Notes: generated by a model not told the origin, from the sequence alone. DNA of 11,074 nucleotides from Candidatus Moraniibacteriota bacterium (GCA_003510795.1 DOKP01000081.1:1-11074); one strand, 5' to 3'. Positions 1-6,369 are shown, numbered from the stretch's first letter. Program-made: numbers and translations.

Positions 1-3
1 AAA

Positions 4-46
4 CCCCCTCTCAATCTCCCCCTTGATTACAAGATGGAGAGGCAAG
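4..46. repeat. Decayed palindromic intergenic repeat
   Basis: CCTCTC at 7-12 pairs with GAGAGG at 37-42, and ATCT at 14-17 pairs with AGAT at 32-35, with one mismatch between the two stem blocks. The C-rich run in the left arm has lost its partner, so the element looks degenerate. Frame 1 is open from base 1 to a TAA at 58-60, so this could instead be the tail of a gene truncated by the window edge. I prefer the repeat reading because the open stretch has no recognisable protein sequence. Confidence 0.35.
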
Positions 47-81
47 AGATTAAACAATAAATCATCTAACTTTTAAAAAAT

Positions 82-2277
82 ATGCAATTAGTCATCGTCG
101 AATCTCCATCCAAATCAAAAACAATCAAAAAATATCTCGGTAGCGGTTATGAAGTCAAATCTTCAGTGGGACACATTCGCGATTTGCCCAAAAGCAATAA
201 AAAAGCCATTGAAATTGAAAATAATTTCTTGCCCCATTATGAGATTCTGGAAGGAAAAGAAAGCATAATTGCTGATTTAAAAAAAAGCGCTAAAAAAGCA
301 ACAGAAGTGCTCTTGGCGACTGACCCTGATCGCGAAGGAGAAGCTATTGCTTGGCATCTGGCTGAAACGTTGGGATTAAAAAAGGCTAAGAGAATTGTTT
401 TTAATGAAATTACTGAGCAAGCGGTCACTGAGGCTATTAAACACCCACGTCCTATTGATTTGAATCTAAAAAATGCCCAAGAAGCCCGCCGCGTGCTAGA
501 CAGGCTTTTTGGCTATGATTTAAGCGGTTTGATTTGGAAAAAAGTTCGCTATGGGCTAAGCGCCGGCCGAGTCCAATCCCCCGCCCTGCGAATATTGGTG
601 GAAAGAGAAAAAGAAATACAAGCTTTCATCGCTGAAAAATATTGGAATATCACTTCCCAAGTATCTGCCAAAAATAAAAATCAATTTGAATTAGTTTGCT
701 CTGAAGAACCGCGCGATAAAAAAGAAGTTGACGCCATTTTGAAAGCTGGAGAGAAAGGAGACTGGGTAGTTTCTAAAATTTCTGAAAAAGAAATCCACCG
801 CGCGCCCTACCCTCCATTTATCACTTCCACTTTGCAACAAGCGGCTAGCTCCAGACTAGGGATGGCGCCGTCCAAAACAATGTTTCTCGCCCAGAGACTT
901 TATGAAGCTGGTCTCATAACTTATATGAGAACTGACAGCACTATCCTAAGTAGCTTAGCTCAAAAACAAATCGCCCAAATAATCACCAAAAAATTTGGCG
1001 CTGATAAGCTCAAGCCTCGCGTTTTCAAAACCAAAAGCAAAGTCGCCCAAGAAGCGCATGAAGCCATCCGCCCTACTGATTTTAATAAACTTTCCGCCGG
1101 AGACAATCCTGAGCAAACTAAATTATACAATTTGATTTGGATGCGCGCCGTGGCTTCGCAAATGGAAGAAGCTCTTCTTTTGAGTATGAAATTAATTGTG
1201 GCTGTAGGAGAAAATAAAAAAATTCCAGTTTTTATCACTAAAGGTTCACGCGTACTTTCTCAAGGATGGTACGCCGCCGACACTCACGCTATCAAAGAAG
1301 ACGTGGAATTGCCCGAAGTATCCGTAGGGGAAACACTAAAATTCATCCGCATTGAATCCAAAGAAAAAGAAACTCTTCCTCCGCCTCGCTATACCGAAGC
1401 CGGACTTATTAAAGAATTAGAAAAAAGAGGCATCGGCCGCCCTTCAACTTACGCTTCTATAATAAAAACTCTCAAAGACAGACAGTACGCAGACAGAGAA
1501 GGCCGCACTTTGAAACCCACTGACACTGGAGAAATAGTAAGTGATTTTTTAAACAATCATTTTAATCACTATATTAGTGATTCATTTACAGCCCAAATGG
1601 AGGATGATTTGGATGAAATTGCCAACGGAAAAAAAGAATACGTTAAAATTTTAAAATCTTTTTACGGACCTTTTACGAAAGATATCAAATCCAAAGAAAA
1701 TATTGAAAAAGTTACTAATTTAGGCAAAGCTGACGAAAAGTTTAAATGTCCTCTTTGCAAAAGTCCGATGATTATCAAACTGGGCAAAAATGGAAAATTT
1801 TTAAGTTGCGAAAAATTTCCAGATTGTACTGGCGGGCGAACTATTGATGGGAAAATCCTTGAAGGACCCAAAGAAACAGGAGAAAAATGTCCGGAGTGCG
1901 AAACAGGAAAGTTGGTAACTCGAGAAGGAAAATTTGGAAAATTTATTTCTTGCGATCAATTTCCTAAATGCAAATATATCAAAGAAGATCCGAATGAAGT
2001 TGCCAAGAAAAAAACTGGCGTAAAATGCCCCAAATGTAAAGGCGGAGAAATGCTAGAAAGAAGAGGACGCTTTGGAATTTTTTATGCTTGCTCTAATTAC
2101 CCTAGTTGCCGCCATGCTATCAAATCCAAGCCGACTGGAAAAATCTGCGGCTATCCTCGAGTAGAAAAACCCAATGGCAAATGTGACGAGCTGATGATGG
2201 AAGGCACTAAAACCATTCCCGAAAGATGTTCGGATAAAACTTGCCCCAACCACCGACCGGACAAATTAGCAAAGTAG
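82..2277 (+). CDS. topA: DNA topoisomerase I (type IA)
   Basis: Relaxes negatively supercoiled DNA by transient cleavage of one strand through a 5'-phosphotyrosine; cytoplasmic and normally essential. The 731-aa protein opens with the TOPRIM strand LVIVESPSKSKTI (Glu7), followed by DPDREGE with metal-binding Asp81, Asp83 and Glu85. The active-site motif LITYMRTDS gives catalytic Tyr281 with Arg283 two residues on. GIGRPSTYA (450-458) is the conserved core motif. The C-terminus has three topoisomerase zinc fingers: Cys556/559/576/582, Cys603/606/624/630 and Cys649/652/670/676. A divergent fourth Cys cluster follows (689, 701, 716, 721, with His724). Length is normal for a TopA with several zinc fingers. 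The start is set by the TOPRIM strand beginning at residue 3; no clear Shine-Dalgarno precedes it. A terminator follows the TAG stop, so it is probably transcribed alone or as the last gene of its unit. Confidence 0.97.
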   Translation: MQLVIVESPSKSKTIKKYLGSGYEVKSSVGHIRDLPKSNKKAIEIENNFLPHYEILEGKESIIADLKKSAKKATEVLLATDPDREGEAIAWHLAETLGLKKAKRIVFNEITEQAVTEAIKHPRPIDLNLKNAQEARRVLDRLFGYDLSGLIWKKVRYGLSAGRVQSPALRILVEREKEIQAFIAEKYWNITSQVSAKNKNQFELVCSEEPRDKKEVDAILKAGEKGDWVVSKISEKEIHRAPYPPFITSTLQQAASSRLGMAPSKTMFLAQRLYEAGLITYMRTDSTILSSLAQKQIAQIITKKFGADKLKPRVFKTKSKVAQEAHEAIRPTDFNKLSAGDNPEQTKLYNLIWMRAVASQMEEALLLSMKLIVAVGENKKIPVFITKGSRVLSQGWYAADTHAIKEDVELPEVSVGETLKFIRIESKEKETLPPPRYTEAGLIKELEKRGIGRPSTYASIIKTLKDRQYADREGRTLKPTDTGEIVSDFLNNHFNHYISDSFTAQMEDDLDEIANGKKEYVKILKSFYGPFTKDIKSKENIEKVTNLGKADEKFKCPLCKSPMIIKLGKNGKFLSCEKFPDCTGGRTIDGKILEGPKETGEKCPECETGKLVTREGKFGKFISCDQFPKCKYIKEDPNEVAKKKTGVKCPKCKGGEMLERRGRFGIFYACSNYPSCRHAIKSKPTGKICGYPRVEKPNGKCDELMMEGTKTIPERCSDKTCPNHRPDKLAK

Positions 2278-2288
2278 CTTTTAGTTTA

Positions 2289-2392
2289 TAGGTTTTAGCT
2301 TATACGCTTTATAATATTAAAAACCATCTTATTTAATATAGATGGTTTTTTAAATTTAAACACGCGCCCTATAACCCACAAACTAAAACCTA
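2289..2392. repeat. Short inverted repeat flanking the topA terminator
   Basis: TAGGTTTTAG at 2289-2298 is the exact reverse complement of CTAAAACCTA at 2383-2392. The pair brackets the terminator hairpin in the gap between topA and rel. It may be the ends of a decayed small element or a chance pairing of AT-rich sequence; no function is visible. Confidence 0.25.
2319..2351 (+). terminator. Rho-independent terminator of topA
   Basis: A perfect 11-bp stem, AAAAACCATCT (2319-2329) with AGATGGTTTTT (2340-2350), encloses a 10-nt loop and ends in a T-run. It begins about 40 bases after the topA stop. The A-run on the left arm means it could also work on the other strand, but no minus-strand gene reads into it. 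Confidence 0.8.
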
Positions 2393-2404
2393 AGAGCTAG
2401 TTCC

Positions 2405-2433
2405 TTGCTTATTGCCTCTAAATTATTTATACT
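2405..2433 (+). promoter_or_regulatory. Candidate sigma-70-type promoter of rel
   Basis: TTGCTT (2405-2410) and TATACT (2428-2433) are separated by exactly 17 bases. The -10 box matches 5 of 6 consensus positions; the -35 box matches only its TTG. The -10 lies 24 bases before the rel start codon, predicting a short 5' leader. It follows the topA terminator, so rel is probably transcribed independently. Confidence 0.45.
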
Positions 2434-2457
2434 AAAAACAAGATATAAGATATTTTT

Positions 2458-3291
2458 ATGATATTACTAAAACCAGAATTAAAAAATTTACTTAAACAAG
2501 TCAAGACTCCTCTTACTCCGCAAAGAAGAGAGCTTATTATTAAGGCTTTTGAATTTGCCGAAAAATCTCATCAGGGACAAAAAAGAAAATCCGGAGAGGA
2601 TTATTTTAAACATTGCATCGCTACCGCCAACATCTTGGCTTCTATCGGAATGGGATCCAAAACTATTGCCGCCGGACTATTACACGACGTTCCCGAAGAC
2701 ACTCCTATCACCCTAACAGAAATCAAAAAAGAATTTGGTGAAGATATTCATAATTTAGTAGAAGGTATAACCAAACTGGGGAAAATTAAGTTAAAAGAAA
2801 CAAAAGAAGAATATTTAATTGAAAATCTTCGCAAAATGTTTTTAGCTATGGCGGCCGATATTCGGGTGGTGATTATAAAATTAGCCGATAGACTTCACAA
2901 TATGCGCACTCTGGAATTTAATCCACCAGAAAAAAGACCTCGCATAGCTAGGGAAACTATGGAAATCTACGTGCCAATTGCTGATCGACTTGGAATCGGT
3001 GAAATAAAAGCTGAATTAGAAGATTTATCCTTTAAATTTATTGATCCAAAAAATTATAGAATGGTCAAAAAATTGCGCGATGACTATTACAAAGAAGGTG
3101 AGAAATTTAACAATCAAGCTATTCGGGAATTGGAAAAAGAAATTAGAGGTCGCAAGATAAAAATAGCCAAAATTTACGGCCGAGCCAAAAACCTCCGCAG
3201 TTTGTTTCTTAAGCTCGAAAAAAGAGAAATGGATATCGGAAGAATTTATGATCTTATCGCTATTCGCATCATCGTTCCCAACTGTTTCTGA
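2458..3291 (+). CDS. rel: Rel N-terminal half: (p)ppGpp hydrolase HD domain
   Basis: This 277-aa frame carries the complete HD domain that hydrolyses (p)ppGpp to GDP or GTP plus pyrophosphate with Mn2+. Visible residues are His52 in YFKHC, His76-Asp77 and Glu80-Asp81 in LLHDVPEDT, and Asp144 with Asn148 in ADRLHNMRT. These positions lie within a residue of those known in the streptococcal Rel protein. The synthetase domain begins around YGRAKNLRS and includes catalytic Asp265 in IYDLIAIRI. The frame then shifts and ends as VPNCF at a TGA. If translated as it stands, the product would keep hydrolase residues but lack synthetase activity. The start at 2458 fits the usual N-terminal spacing before the HD domain; no clear Shine-Dalgarno is present. 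Confidence 0.85.
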   Translation: MILLKPELKNLLKQVKTPLTPQRRELIIKAFEFAEKSHQGQKRKSGEDYFKHCIATANILASIGMGSKTIAAGLLHDVPEDTPITLTEIKKEFGEDIHNLVEGITKLGKIKLKETKEEYLIENLRKMFLAMAADIRVVIIKLADRLHNMRTLEFNPPEKRPRIARETMEIYVPIADRLGIGEIKAELEDLSFKFIDPKNYRMVKKLRDDYYKEGEKFNNQAIRELEKEIRGRKIKIAKIYGRAKNLRSLFLKLEKREMDIGRIYDLIAIRIIVPNCF

Positions 3292-3952
3292 TTGCTATGA
3301 AGTTTTGGGAATAACCCATAAAGTTTACCGGCCAATGGTGGGCCGAATAAAAGATTATATATCGCTGCCTAAACCCAACGGCTATCAATCCATCCACACT
3401 ACTATTTTTGGACCAGAAGGAAGAATTATGGAAGTGCAAATACGGACGCAAAAAATGCACGACGAAGCCGAATTCGGGATTGCTTCACATTGGATTTACA
3501 GTGAGAATAAAAAGAGAGATTGGAAAAACTATTTCCGCTCAAAAGAAACTTATTCTGAAAATGAAGTGGTTTGGTTAAAACAACTTCGTGAATGGCAAAG
3601 TGAAATTGGACAAGATAATAAAACTTTCTTGGAAGGTTTAAAAATAGATTTCTTCAAAAACAGGATTTTTGCCATCACTCCCAAGGGTGATGCAATAGAT
3701 TTGCCCGAAGAGGCTACGCCGGTAGATTTTGCCTATGAAATTCATAGCGAAGTTGGAGATTCCATAACGGGCGCCAAGGCTGATGGCAAAATGGTTACAT
3801 TGGATTACAAAATTAAAAATGGTCAGATGATAGAAATTATGACTTCTAAAGAAAAAAAAATTCCTAACCGAAAATGGCTTGATTTTGTTAAAACTTCTAA
3901 CGCCAAAGCTCACATAAAAAGACAACTGAAGCGCAGTGATGAATTAATATGA
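3248..3952 (+). CDS. rel: Rel C-terminal half: synthetase end and TGS domain
   Basis: From PTVSDCYEVLG onward (about base 3278) this frame continues the Rel synthetase domain. It contains GRIKDYI, the substrate-loop motif PKPNGYQSIHT, and EVQIRT with the second catalytic Glu (Glu62 here, about Glu325 in the joined protein), then MHDEAEFGIASHW. A TGS domain follows at about residues 138-200 (FAITPKGDAIDLP through MIEIMTS), and the protein ends about 34 residues later. The first ten residues (MILSLFASSF) are out-of-frame translation of the sequence encoding YDLIAIRII and are not authentic. The ATG at 3248 is therefore not a natural start, and a product made from it would lack half the active site. 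The stop is TGA. Confidence 0.75.
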   Translation: MILSLFASSFPTVSDCYEVLGITHKVYRPMVGRIKDYISLPKPNGYQSIHTTIFGPEGRIMEVQIRTQKMHDEAEFGIASHWIYSENKKRDWKNYFRSKETYSENEVVWLKQLREWQSEIGQDNKTFLEGLKIDFFKNRIFAITPKGDAIDLPEEATPVDFAYEIHSEVGDSITGAKADGKMVTLDYKIKNGQMIEIMTSKEKKIPNRKWLDFVKTSNAKAHIKRQLKRSDELI

Positions 3953-3994
3953 AAAAGCACTTTTTGGCATTAAAACAAATTAGCATAAAAGCAT

Positions 3995-4023
3995 AAAACA
4001 TCTTCGTAGTGAAGATGTTTTTT
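3995..4023 (+). terminator. Rho-independent terminator of rel, possibly shared with parB
   Basis: A perfect 11-bp stem, AAAACATCTTC (3995-4005) with GAAGATGTTTT (4011-4021), has a 5-nt loop and a run of six T at 4018-4023. It starts 42 bases after the rel stop. It lies between convergent rel and parB, and the AAAA on the left arm gives a short T-run on the minus strand, so it may also end parAB transcription. Confidence 0.85.
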
Positions 4024-4038
4024 ATTTCAGAATCTATT

Positions 4039-5028
4039 TTACAGCAAACCTTCAGGATCCTCCACTTCTGCCACCACACTTTTTTCAACTGACAAATTAC
4101 TAATAATTTTATTTAATTCATCATTAGAATAATAATCTATTATCACTCTCCCTCCGCTGCCCCCAGCCTTCGTTACCCTCACTTTTGTCCCCATTACTAT
4201 GCTTAACCTATCTTCCAACTCTTTAATCTCAGGATCAATATTTAGCAGTCTCCTATGTGGCCTCACAGAAATTTCTTTAGTCTTACTTTCCGCTTGGCGG
4301 ACTGTCCAATTATTTTTAATTATCAAATCCAATAAAGCCCTTTGTTTCTCCAAACCCTCCACAGACAAAATAGCCTTGGCATGGCCTTCGGTTATTACAC
4401 CTTCCCTTAGGGATCTTAGAGCTTCTACAGGTAATTTTAAAAGTCTGATTTTGTTAGCCACCACGCTTCTGCTTTTCCCCATTTTTTGAGCCACCTCTTC
4501 TTGGCTCATCTGGAATTCATCCATGAGCTGTTGAAAAGATTTCGCCTCTTCAATAGGATTAAGATTGTGTCTTTGAATATTTTCCACAATCGCCAACTCT
4601 AATTTTTGTTTATCTTTTATATCTTTTACAATAACTGGCACTTTGGTAAGCAACGCTAGTTTAGAAGCTTGGAGTCTTCTTTCTCCAGCAATAAGTTCAT
4701 AACCATCGTCATTCTTAGTTACTACCAAGGGTTGCAAAACCCCATGCTCTTTAATAGAGTCTGATAGTTCTTTTAATTTCATTTCATCAAAATGAATTCT
4801 CGGCTGGTAAGGGTTGGCAGAAATTTTATTAATATCCACTTCCAAAACTCCTTGATTGAAATTCACTTCTTCTACGTTCTCTTTTTTGACGTCAATTGAA
4901 CCTTGAATATCATCATCGCGCCTGCCGTTATCAACGCTAAAGGGCGAGCTAGTGTTATCGTCTCTATTTATTTTTTTTTGCGGTATCAAGGAAGAGAGTC
5001 CTCTCCCTAATCCATAGTTTTGAGCCAT
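4039..5028 (-). CDS. parB: ParB/Spo0J chromosome partitioning protein
   Basis: Centromere-binding CTPase clamp that loads at parS sites and works with ParA in origin segregation. The 329-aa protein begins with the family N-terminal motif GLGRGLSSLIP (6-16), used by ParB proteins to stimulate the ParA ATPase. A low-complexity linker (about 17-60) leads to the CTP-binding fold with NPYQPR (72-77), AGERRLQAS (114-122) and ENIQRHNLNPIEEA (149-162). A helix-turn-helix lies around 172-196 (MSQEEVAQKMGKSRSVVANKIRLL), and the C-terminus is a typical dimerisation region. All key motifs are intact and the length is ordinary. It lies 56 bases downstream of parA on the same strand, so the two are probably one operon. 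The start is fixed by the N-terminal motif at residue 6; no Shine-Dalgarno is evident. Confidence 0.96.
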   Translation of the reverse strand: MAQNYGLGRGLSSLIPQKKINRDDNTSSPFSVDNGRRDDDIQGSIDVKKENVEEVNFNQGVLEVDINKISANPYQPRIHFDEMKLKELSDSIKEHGVLQPLVVTKNDDGYELIAGERRLQASKLALLTKVPVIVKDIKDKQKLELAIVENIQRHNLNPIEEAKSFQQLMDEFQMSQEEVAQKMGKSRSVVANKIRLLKLPVEALRSLREGVITEGHAKAILSVEGLEKQRALLDLIIKNNWTVRQAESKTKEISVRPHRRLLNIDPEIKELEDRLSIVMGTKVRVTKAGGSGGRVIIDYYSNDELNKIISNLSVEKSVVAEVEDPEGLL

Positions 5029-5084
5029 AGTTATATTATTTTATTTTTTGCTTAAAAAAATCAACTTCATAATTTTTAAATCGC

Positions 5085-5855
5085 TTACTTTACCGCATCC
5101 ATTTCAATTATTTCTTTAGCGATGCCTTTATACGCTCTAGCGCCCTTTGAAAAAGCGTCGAAATTCAAAATTGATTTTCCAAAACTTGGCGCTTCCGCCA
5201 AACGGACACTTCGTGGAATAACATTTTCAAAAACATGTCCGGGAAAATGTTCCCGCACTTCTTTGACTACCTGGCGGGAAAGACGATTGCGCCTATCGTA
5301 CATCGTCAGCATCACTCCTTTTATTTTTAAATCCGGCTGGATGTTTTCTTTTACCAAACTAATTGTTTCTAGTAATTGACTAAGTCCCTCCAGAGCATAA
5401 TATTCGGTCTGCACAGGAATAATAATCTCATCACTGGAAACAAGACCATTAATAGTTAGGAGTCCTAGGCTTGGCGGACTGTCTATAATAATATAATCAT
5501 ATTCCGTCCTGACTTGCCTTAAAGCGTTATATAATTTAAATTCCCGATTTTCCATATGAATCATCTCAATTTCAGATCCGGCTAAATCTTGCGATGATGG
5601 CAAGATATCAAAGCCAAGTGATTTCTTGGTAACGATAATTTCTCTCGGGTTTTTCCCCAAAATCATAGCCTGATAAAGATTGTTTTTCAACTCTCGAACA
5701 TTTATTCCCAAGCCCGAAGAAGCATTTCCTTGGGGATCAAGATCAACTAAAAGAACCCGCTTACCAGCAGTTGCCAGATAAGTGGTTAAATTAACAGCCG
5801 AGGTAGTTTTACCCACTCCCCCTTTTTGGTTGACTAATGAAATTATTTTTGCCAT
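5085..5855 (-). CDS. parA: ParA/Soj chromosome partitioning ATPase
   Basis: Deviant-Walker ATPase that binds nucleoid DNA as an ATP dimer and is released by ParB, moving replicated origins apart. The 256-aa protein has the deviant Walker A motif KGGVGKTT (11-18, signature Lys11 and catalytic Lys16), DLDPQGN (38-44) and the Walker B strand IIIDSPPSLG with Asp125. The C-terminal part has Arg-rich stretches (YDRRNRLSRQ, about 186-195; IPRSVRLAEAPSFGKS, about 213-228) typical of DNA binding in Soj-type proteins. There is no N-terminal helix-turn-helix, so it is the short chromosomal type rather than the plasmid type with a repressor domain. It is the first gene of parA-parB. A candidate promoter sits almost directly before the ATG, predicting a nearly leaderless mRNA. 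Confidence 0.97.
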   Translation of the reverse strand: MAKIISLVNQKGGVGKTTSAVNLTTYLATAGKRVLLVDLDPQGNASSGLGINVRELKNNLYQAMILGKNPREIIVTKKSLGFDILPSSQDLAGSEIEMIHMENREFKLYNALRQVRTEYDYIIIDSPPSLGLLTINGLVSSDEIIIPVQTEYYALEGLSQLLETISLVKENIQPDLKIKGVMLTMYDRRNRLSRQVVKEVREHFPGHVFENVIPRSVRLAEAPSFGKSILNFDAFSKGARAYKGIAKEIIEMDAVK

Positions 5856-5858
5856 AAT
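5830..5858 (+). promoter_or_regulatory. Candidate promoter of tRNA-Leu, overlapping the parA start
   Basis: TTGACT (5830-5835) and CATAAT (5853-5858) are separated by exactly 17 bases, and each box matches 5 of 6 consensus positions. It is the best plus-strand promoter upstream of the tRNA, whose 5' end lies 42 bases past the -10 box. The -10 box contains the complement of the parA ATG (5853-5855), so the promoter lies inside the start of the divergent gene. Confidence 0.55.
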
Positions 5859-5865
5859 TAATTAT

Positions 5866-5894
5866 AGTATAACGTTATTTGAGAAATTTGAAAA
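5866..5894 (-). promoter_or_regulatory. Candidate promoter of parAB
   Basis: On the minus strand TTTTCA (5894-5889) is followed after 17 bases by TATACT (5871-5866). The -10 box matches 5 of 6 and the -35 box 4 of 6 consensus positions. Transcription would start only a few bases before the parA ATG at 5855, so the mRNA would be leaderless or nearly so, which agrees with the lack of a Shine-Dalgarno. Confidence 0.4.
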
Positions 5895-5900
5895 GAGGTC

Positions 5901-5982
5901 GCCCGGATGGCGAAATTGGTAGACGCGCACGACTCAAAATCGTGTGGATTTATTCATGAGAGTTCGAGTCTCTCTCCGGGCA
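5901..5982 (+). tRNA. tRNA-Leu (anticodon CAA)
   Basis: All parts fold. The acceptor GCCCGGA (5901-5907) pairs with TCCGGGC (5975-5981), with discriminator A at 5982. The D stem is GCG (5910-5912) with CGC (5924-5926). The anticodon stem CACGA (5928-5932) pairs with TCGTG (5940-5944) around a CTCAAAA loop, giving anticodon CAA (5935-5937), which reads UUG. The 13-nt variable region at 5945-5957 can form its own short stem, as expected for a class II tRNA. The T stem GAGAG (5958-5962) pairs with CTCTC (5970-5974) around TTCGAGT. The 3' CCA is not encoded; the next bases are CA. The first clear terminator is at 6094-6120, beyond a damaged second copy, so the primary transcript probably runs through it. 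Confidence 0.96.
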
Positions 5983-6006
5983 CAATATAAAAACTTTAAA
6001 AGATGA

Positions 6007-6099
6007 GGATGGCGAAATTGGTACCCGGCCCGCCACGCAAACCAAGCAAGTAGTCTTGCTGGCGTTGCGGGCAGGTCTCTCCGGGCACAATATAAAAAC
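6007..6099 (+). pseudogene. tRNA-Leu remnant (second copy, middle replaced)
   Basis: The first 17 bases (6007-6023) are identical to 5905-5921 of the intact tRNA-Leu, covering the end of the acceptor strand and the D arm. The last 24 bases (6076-6099) are identical to 5971-5994, covering the T-stem end, the acceptor 3' strand and the flanking trailer. Between them the anticodon arm, variable arm and most of the T arm are replaced by a GC-rich hairpin. The 5' acceptor bases no longer pair with the 3' acceptor strand, so this cannot be a working tRNA. It lies 25 bases after the intact gene, indicating a tandem duplication followed by insertion or replacement. Confidence 0.8.
6028..6072. repeat. 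GC-rich palindromic element inside the tRNA remnant
   Basis: GCCCGC (6028-6033) pairs with GCGGGC (6067-6072). After one mismatch, ACGC (6035-6038) pairs with GCGT (6062-6065). After a left-side bulge, AGCAAG (6045-6050) pairs with CTTGCT (6055-6060) around a TAGT loop. Its high GC content contrasts with the surrounding AT-rich DNA. This suggests a small mobile palindromic repeat (REP or MITE-like) that inserted into the duplicated tRNA; no target-site duplication is visible. Confidence 0.6.
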
Positions 6100-6120
6100 A
6101 ATCATTTATGATTGTTTTTT
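6094..6120. terminator. Bidirectional terminator between tRNA-Leu and the small-gene operon
   Basis: A perfect 11-bp stem, AAAAACAATCA (6094-6104) with TGATTGTTTTT (6109-6119), has a TTTA loop. On the plus strand it ends in six T (6115-6120) and would terminate tRNA-Leu transcription. On the minus strand it ends in five T and begins five bases after the stop of the 29-aa ORF, so it also closes the minus-strand operon. Confidence 0.8.
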
Positions 6121-6124
6121 GGTG

Positions 6125-6214
6125 TTAAAACTCTTTAGCATTGTCTTGATACCTTTGCTCAACGCCTGCCAATAAATTTTCCCTTGATTCAATTTTATTT
6201 TGTTCTAAATTCAT
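6125..6214 (-). CDS. 29-aa microprotein ORF, last gene of small operon
   Basis: A complete short frame starts MNLEQNKIESRENL and ends NAKEF before TAA (6125-6127). I do not recognise it. It is polar and probably helical, with no membrane segment. Support comes from context rather than family. Its ATG lies six bases after the stop of the upstream 45-aa ORF on the same strand, and the terminator hairpin begins five bases after its own stop, so the operon boundary coincides with it. It could still be a chance frame. Conservation of the frame in related genomes would decide. Confidence 0.45.
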   Translation of the reverse strand: MNLEQNKIESRENLLAGVEQRYQDNAKEF

Positions 6215-6220
6215 TTATTT

Positions 6221-6358
6221 TTACAATTTCTTACGAATAACTTCGAGTTTCTGCTGATCTAGTTTTTCAAAAATGCGAGCCAAAACCTCTTTTTGCTTTT
6301 TGCGCAAAATTTCCATTTTTTTCTGAAATTTTTCCCAAGCTGCTTGATATTTATCCAT
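6221..6358 (-). CDS. 45-aa Lys-rich helical microprotein ORF
   Basis: A complete frame begins MDKYQAAWEKFQKKMEIL and ends LEVIRKKL before TAA (6221-6223). It is very rich in Lys, Glu and Gln, with hydrophobic residues spaced as in an amphipathic helix or coiled coil, and it has no membrane segment. I do not recognise a named family. Its ATG is 11 bases after the stop of the 110-aa gene, and the next small ORF follows six bases after its stop, so it sits inside a tight minus-strand operon. The regular amphipathic pattern over the whole length argues for a real protein. Charged helices of this size may bind a partner protein or nucleic acid, but that is inference. Confidence 0.6.
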   Translation of the reverse strand: MDKYQAAWEKFQKKMEILRKKQKEVLARIFEKLDQQKLEVIRKKL

Positions 6359-6369
6359 GATGTAATTTT

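Larger units (their letters stand above)
2458..3952 (+). pseudogene. rel: rel, (p)ppGpp synthetase/hydrolase, frameshifted
   Basis: The two open frames 2458-3291 and 3248-3952 are halves of one Rel/SpoT-family protein. Removing one base within 3277-3282 (in CCCAAC) gives a continuous reading ...IRIIVPTVSDCYEVLG..., which matches the family, and a 497-aa protein. The order is then HD hydrolase, synthetase, and a TGS domain near the end. Long Rel proteins are usually about 700-750 aa, so the helical, zinc-finger and ACT regulatory parts are absent even after repair; short Rel forms of this kind fit a reduced-genome bacterium. The break separates the two synthetase acidic residues, Asp265 and (joined numbering) Glu325. 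It may be a real loss of synthetase, a sequencing or assembly error, or less likely recoding. Everything else in the gene looks intact, so any mutation is recent. Confidence 0.85.

Noticed and set aside
960..1238. Antisense open frames within topA, rel, parB and the histidine kinase
   Set aside because: They lie wholly inside well-supported genes, have no recognisable protein pattern and no start signals; they are by-products of the codon use of the real genes.
3286..3300. Programmed +1 frameshift at TTC TGA in rel, like that of release factor 2
   Set aside because: Slipping at this stop gives a product of the right length (VPNCFDCYE), but UUC to UCU re-pairing is poor, no internal Shine-Dalgarno-like stimulator is seen, and the family sequence PTVS appears only if the shift occurs earlier, at CCCAAC.
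3289..3340. TGA recoded as Gly, as in some candidate phyla, rescuing the first rel frame
   Set aside because: Reading through TGA leaves the frame without Rel similarity and it soon meets a TAA, while the true continuation is in the next frame.
4039..5900. A parS site near parAB
   Set aside because: I looked for the palindrome TGTTTCACGTGAAACA or close variants and saw no CACGTG core in the window; sites must lie elsewhere.
6024..6075. The replaced middle of the second tRNA copy as a tRNA intron
   Set aside because: Removing it does not restore an anticodon arm, variable arm or T arm, and the acceptor ends do not pair.
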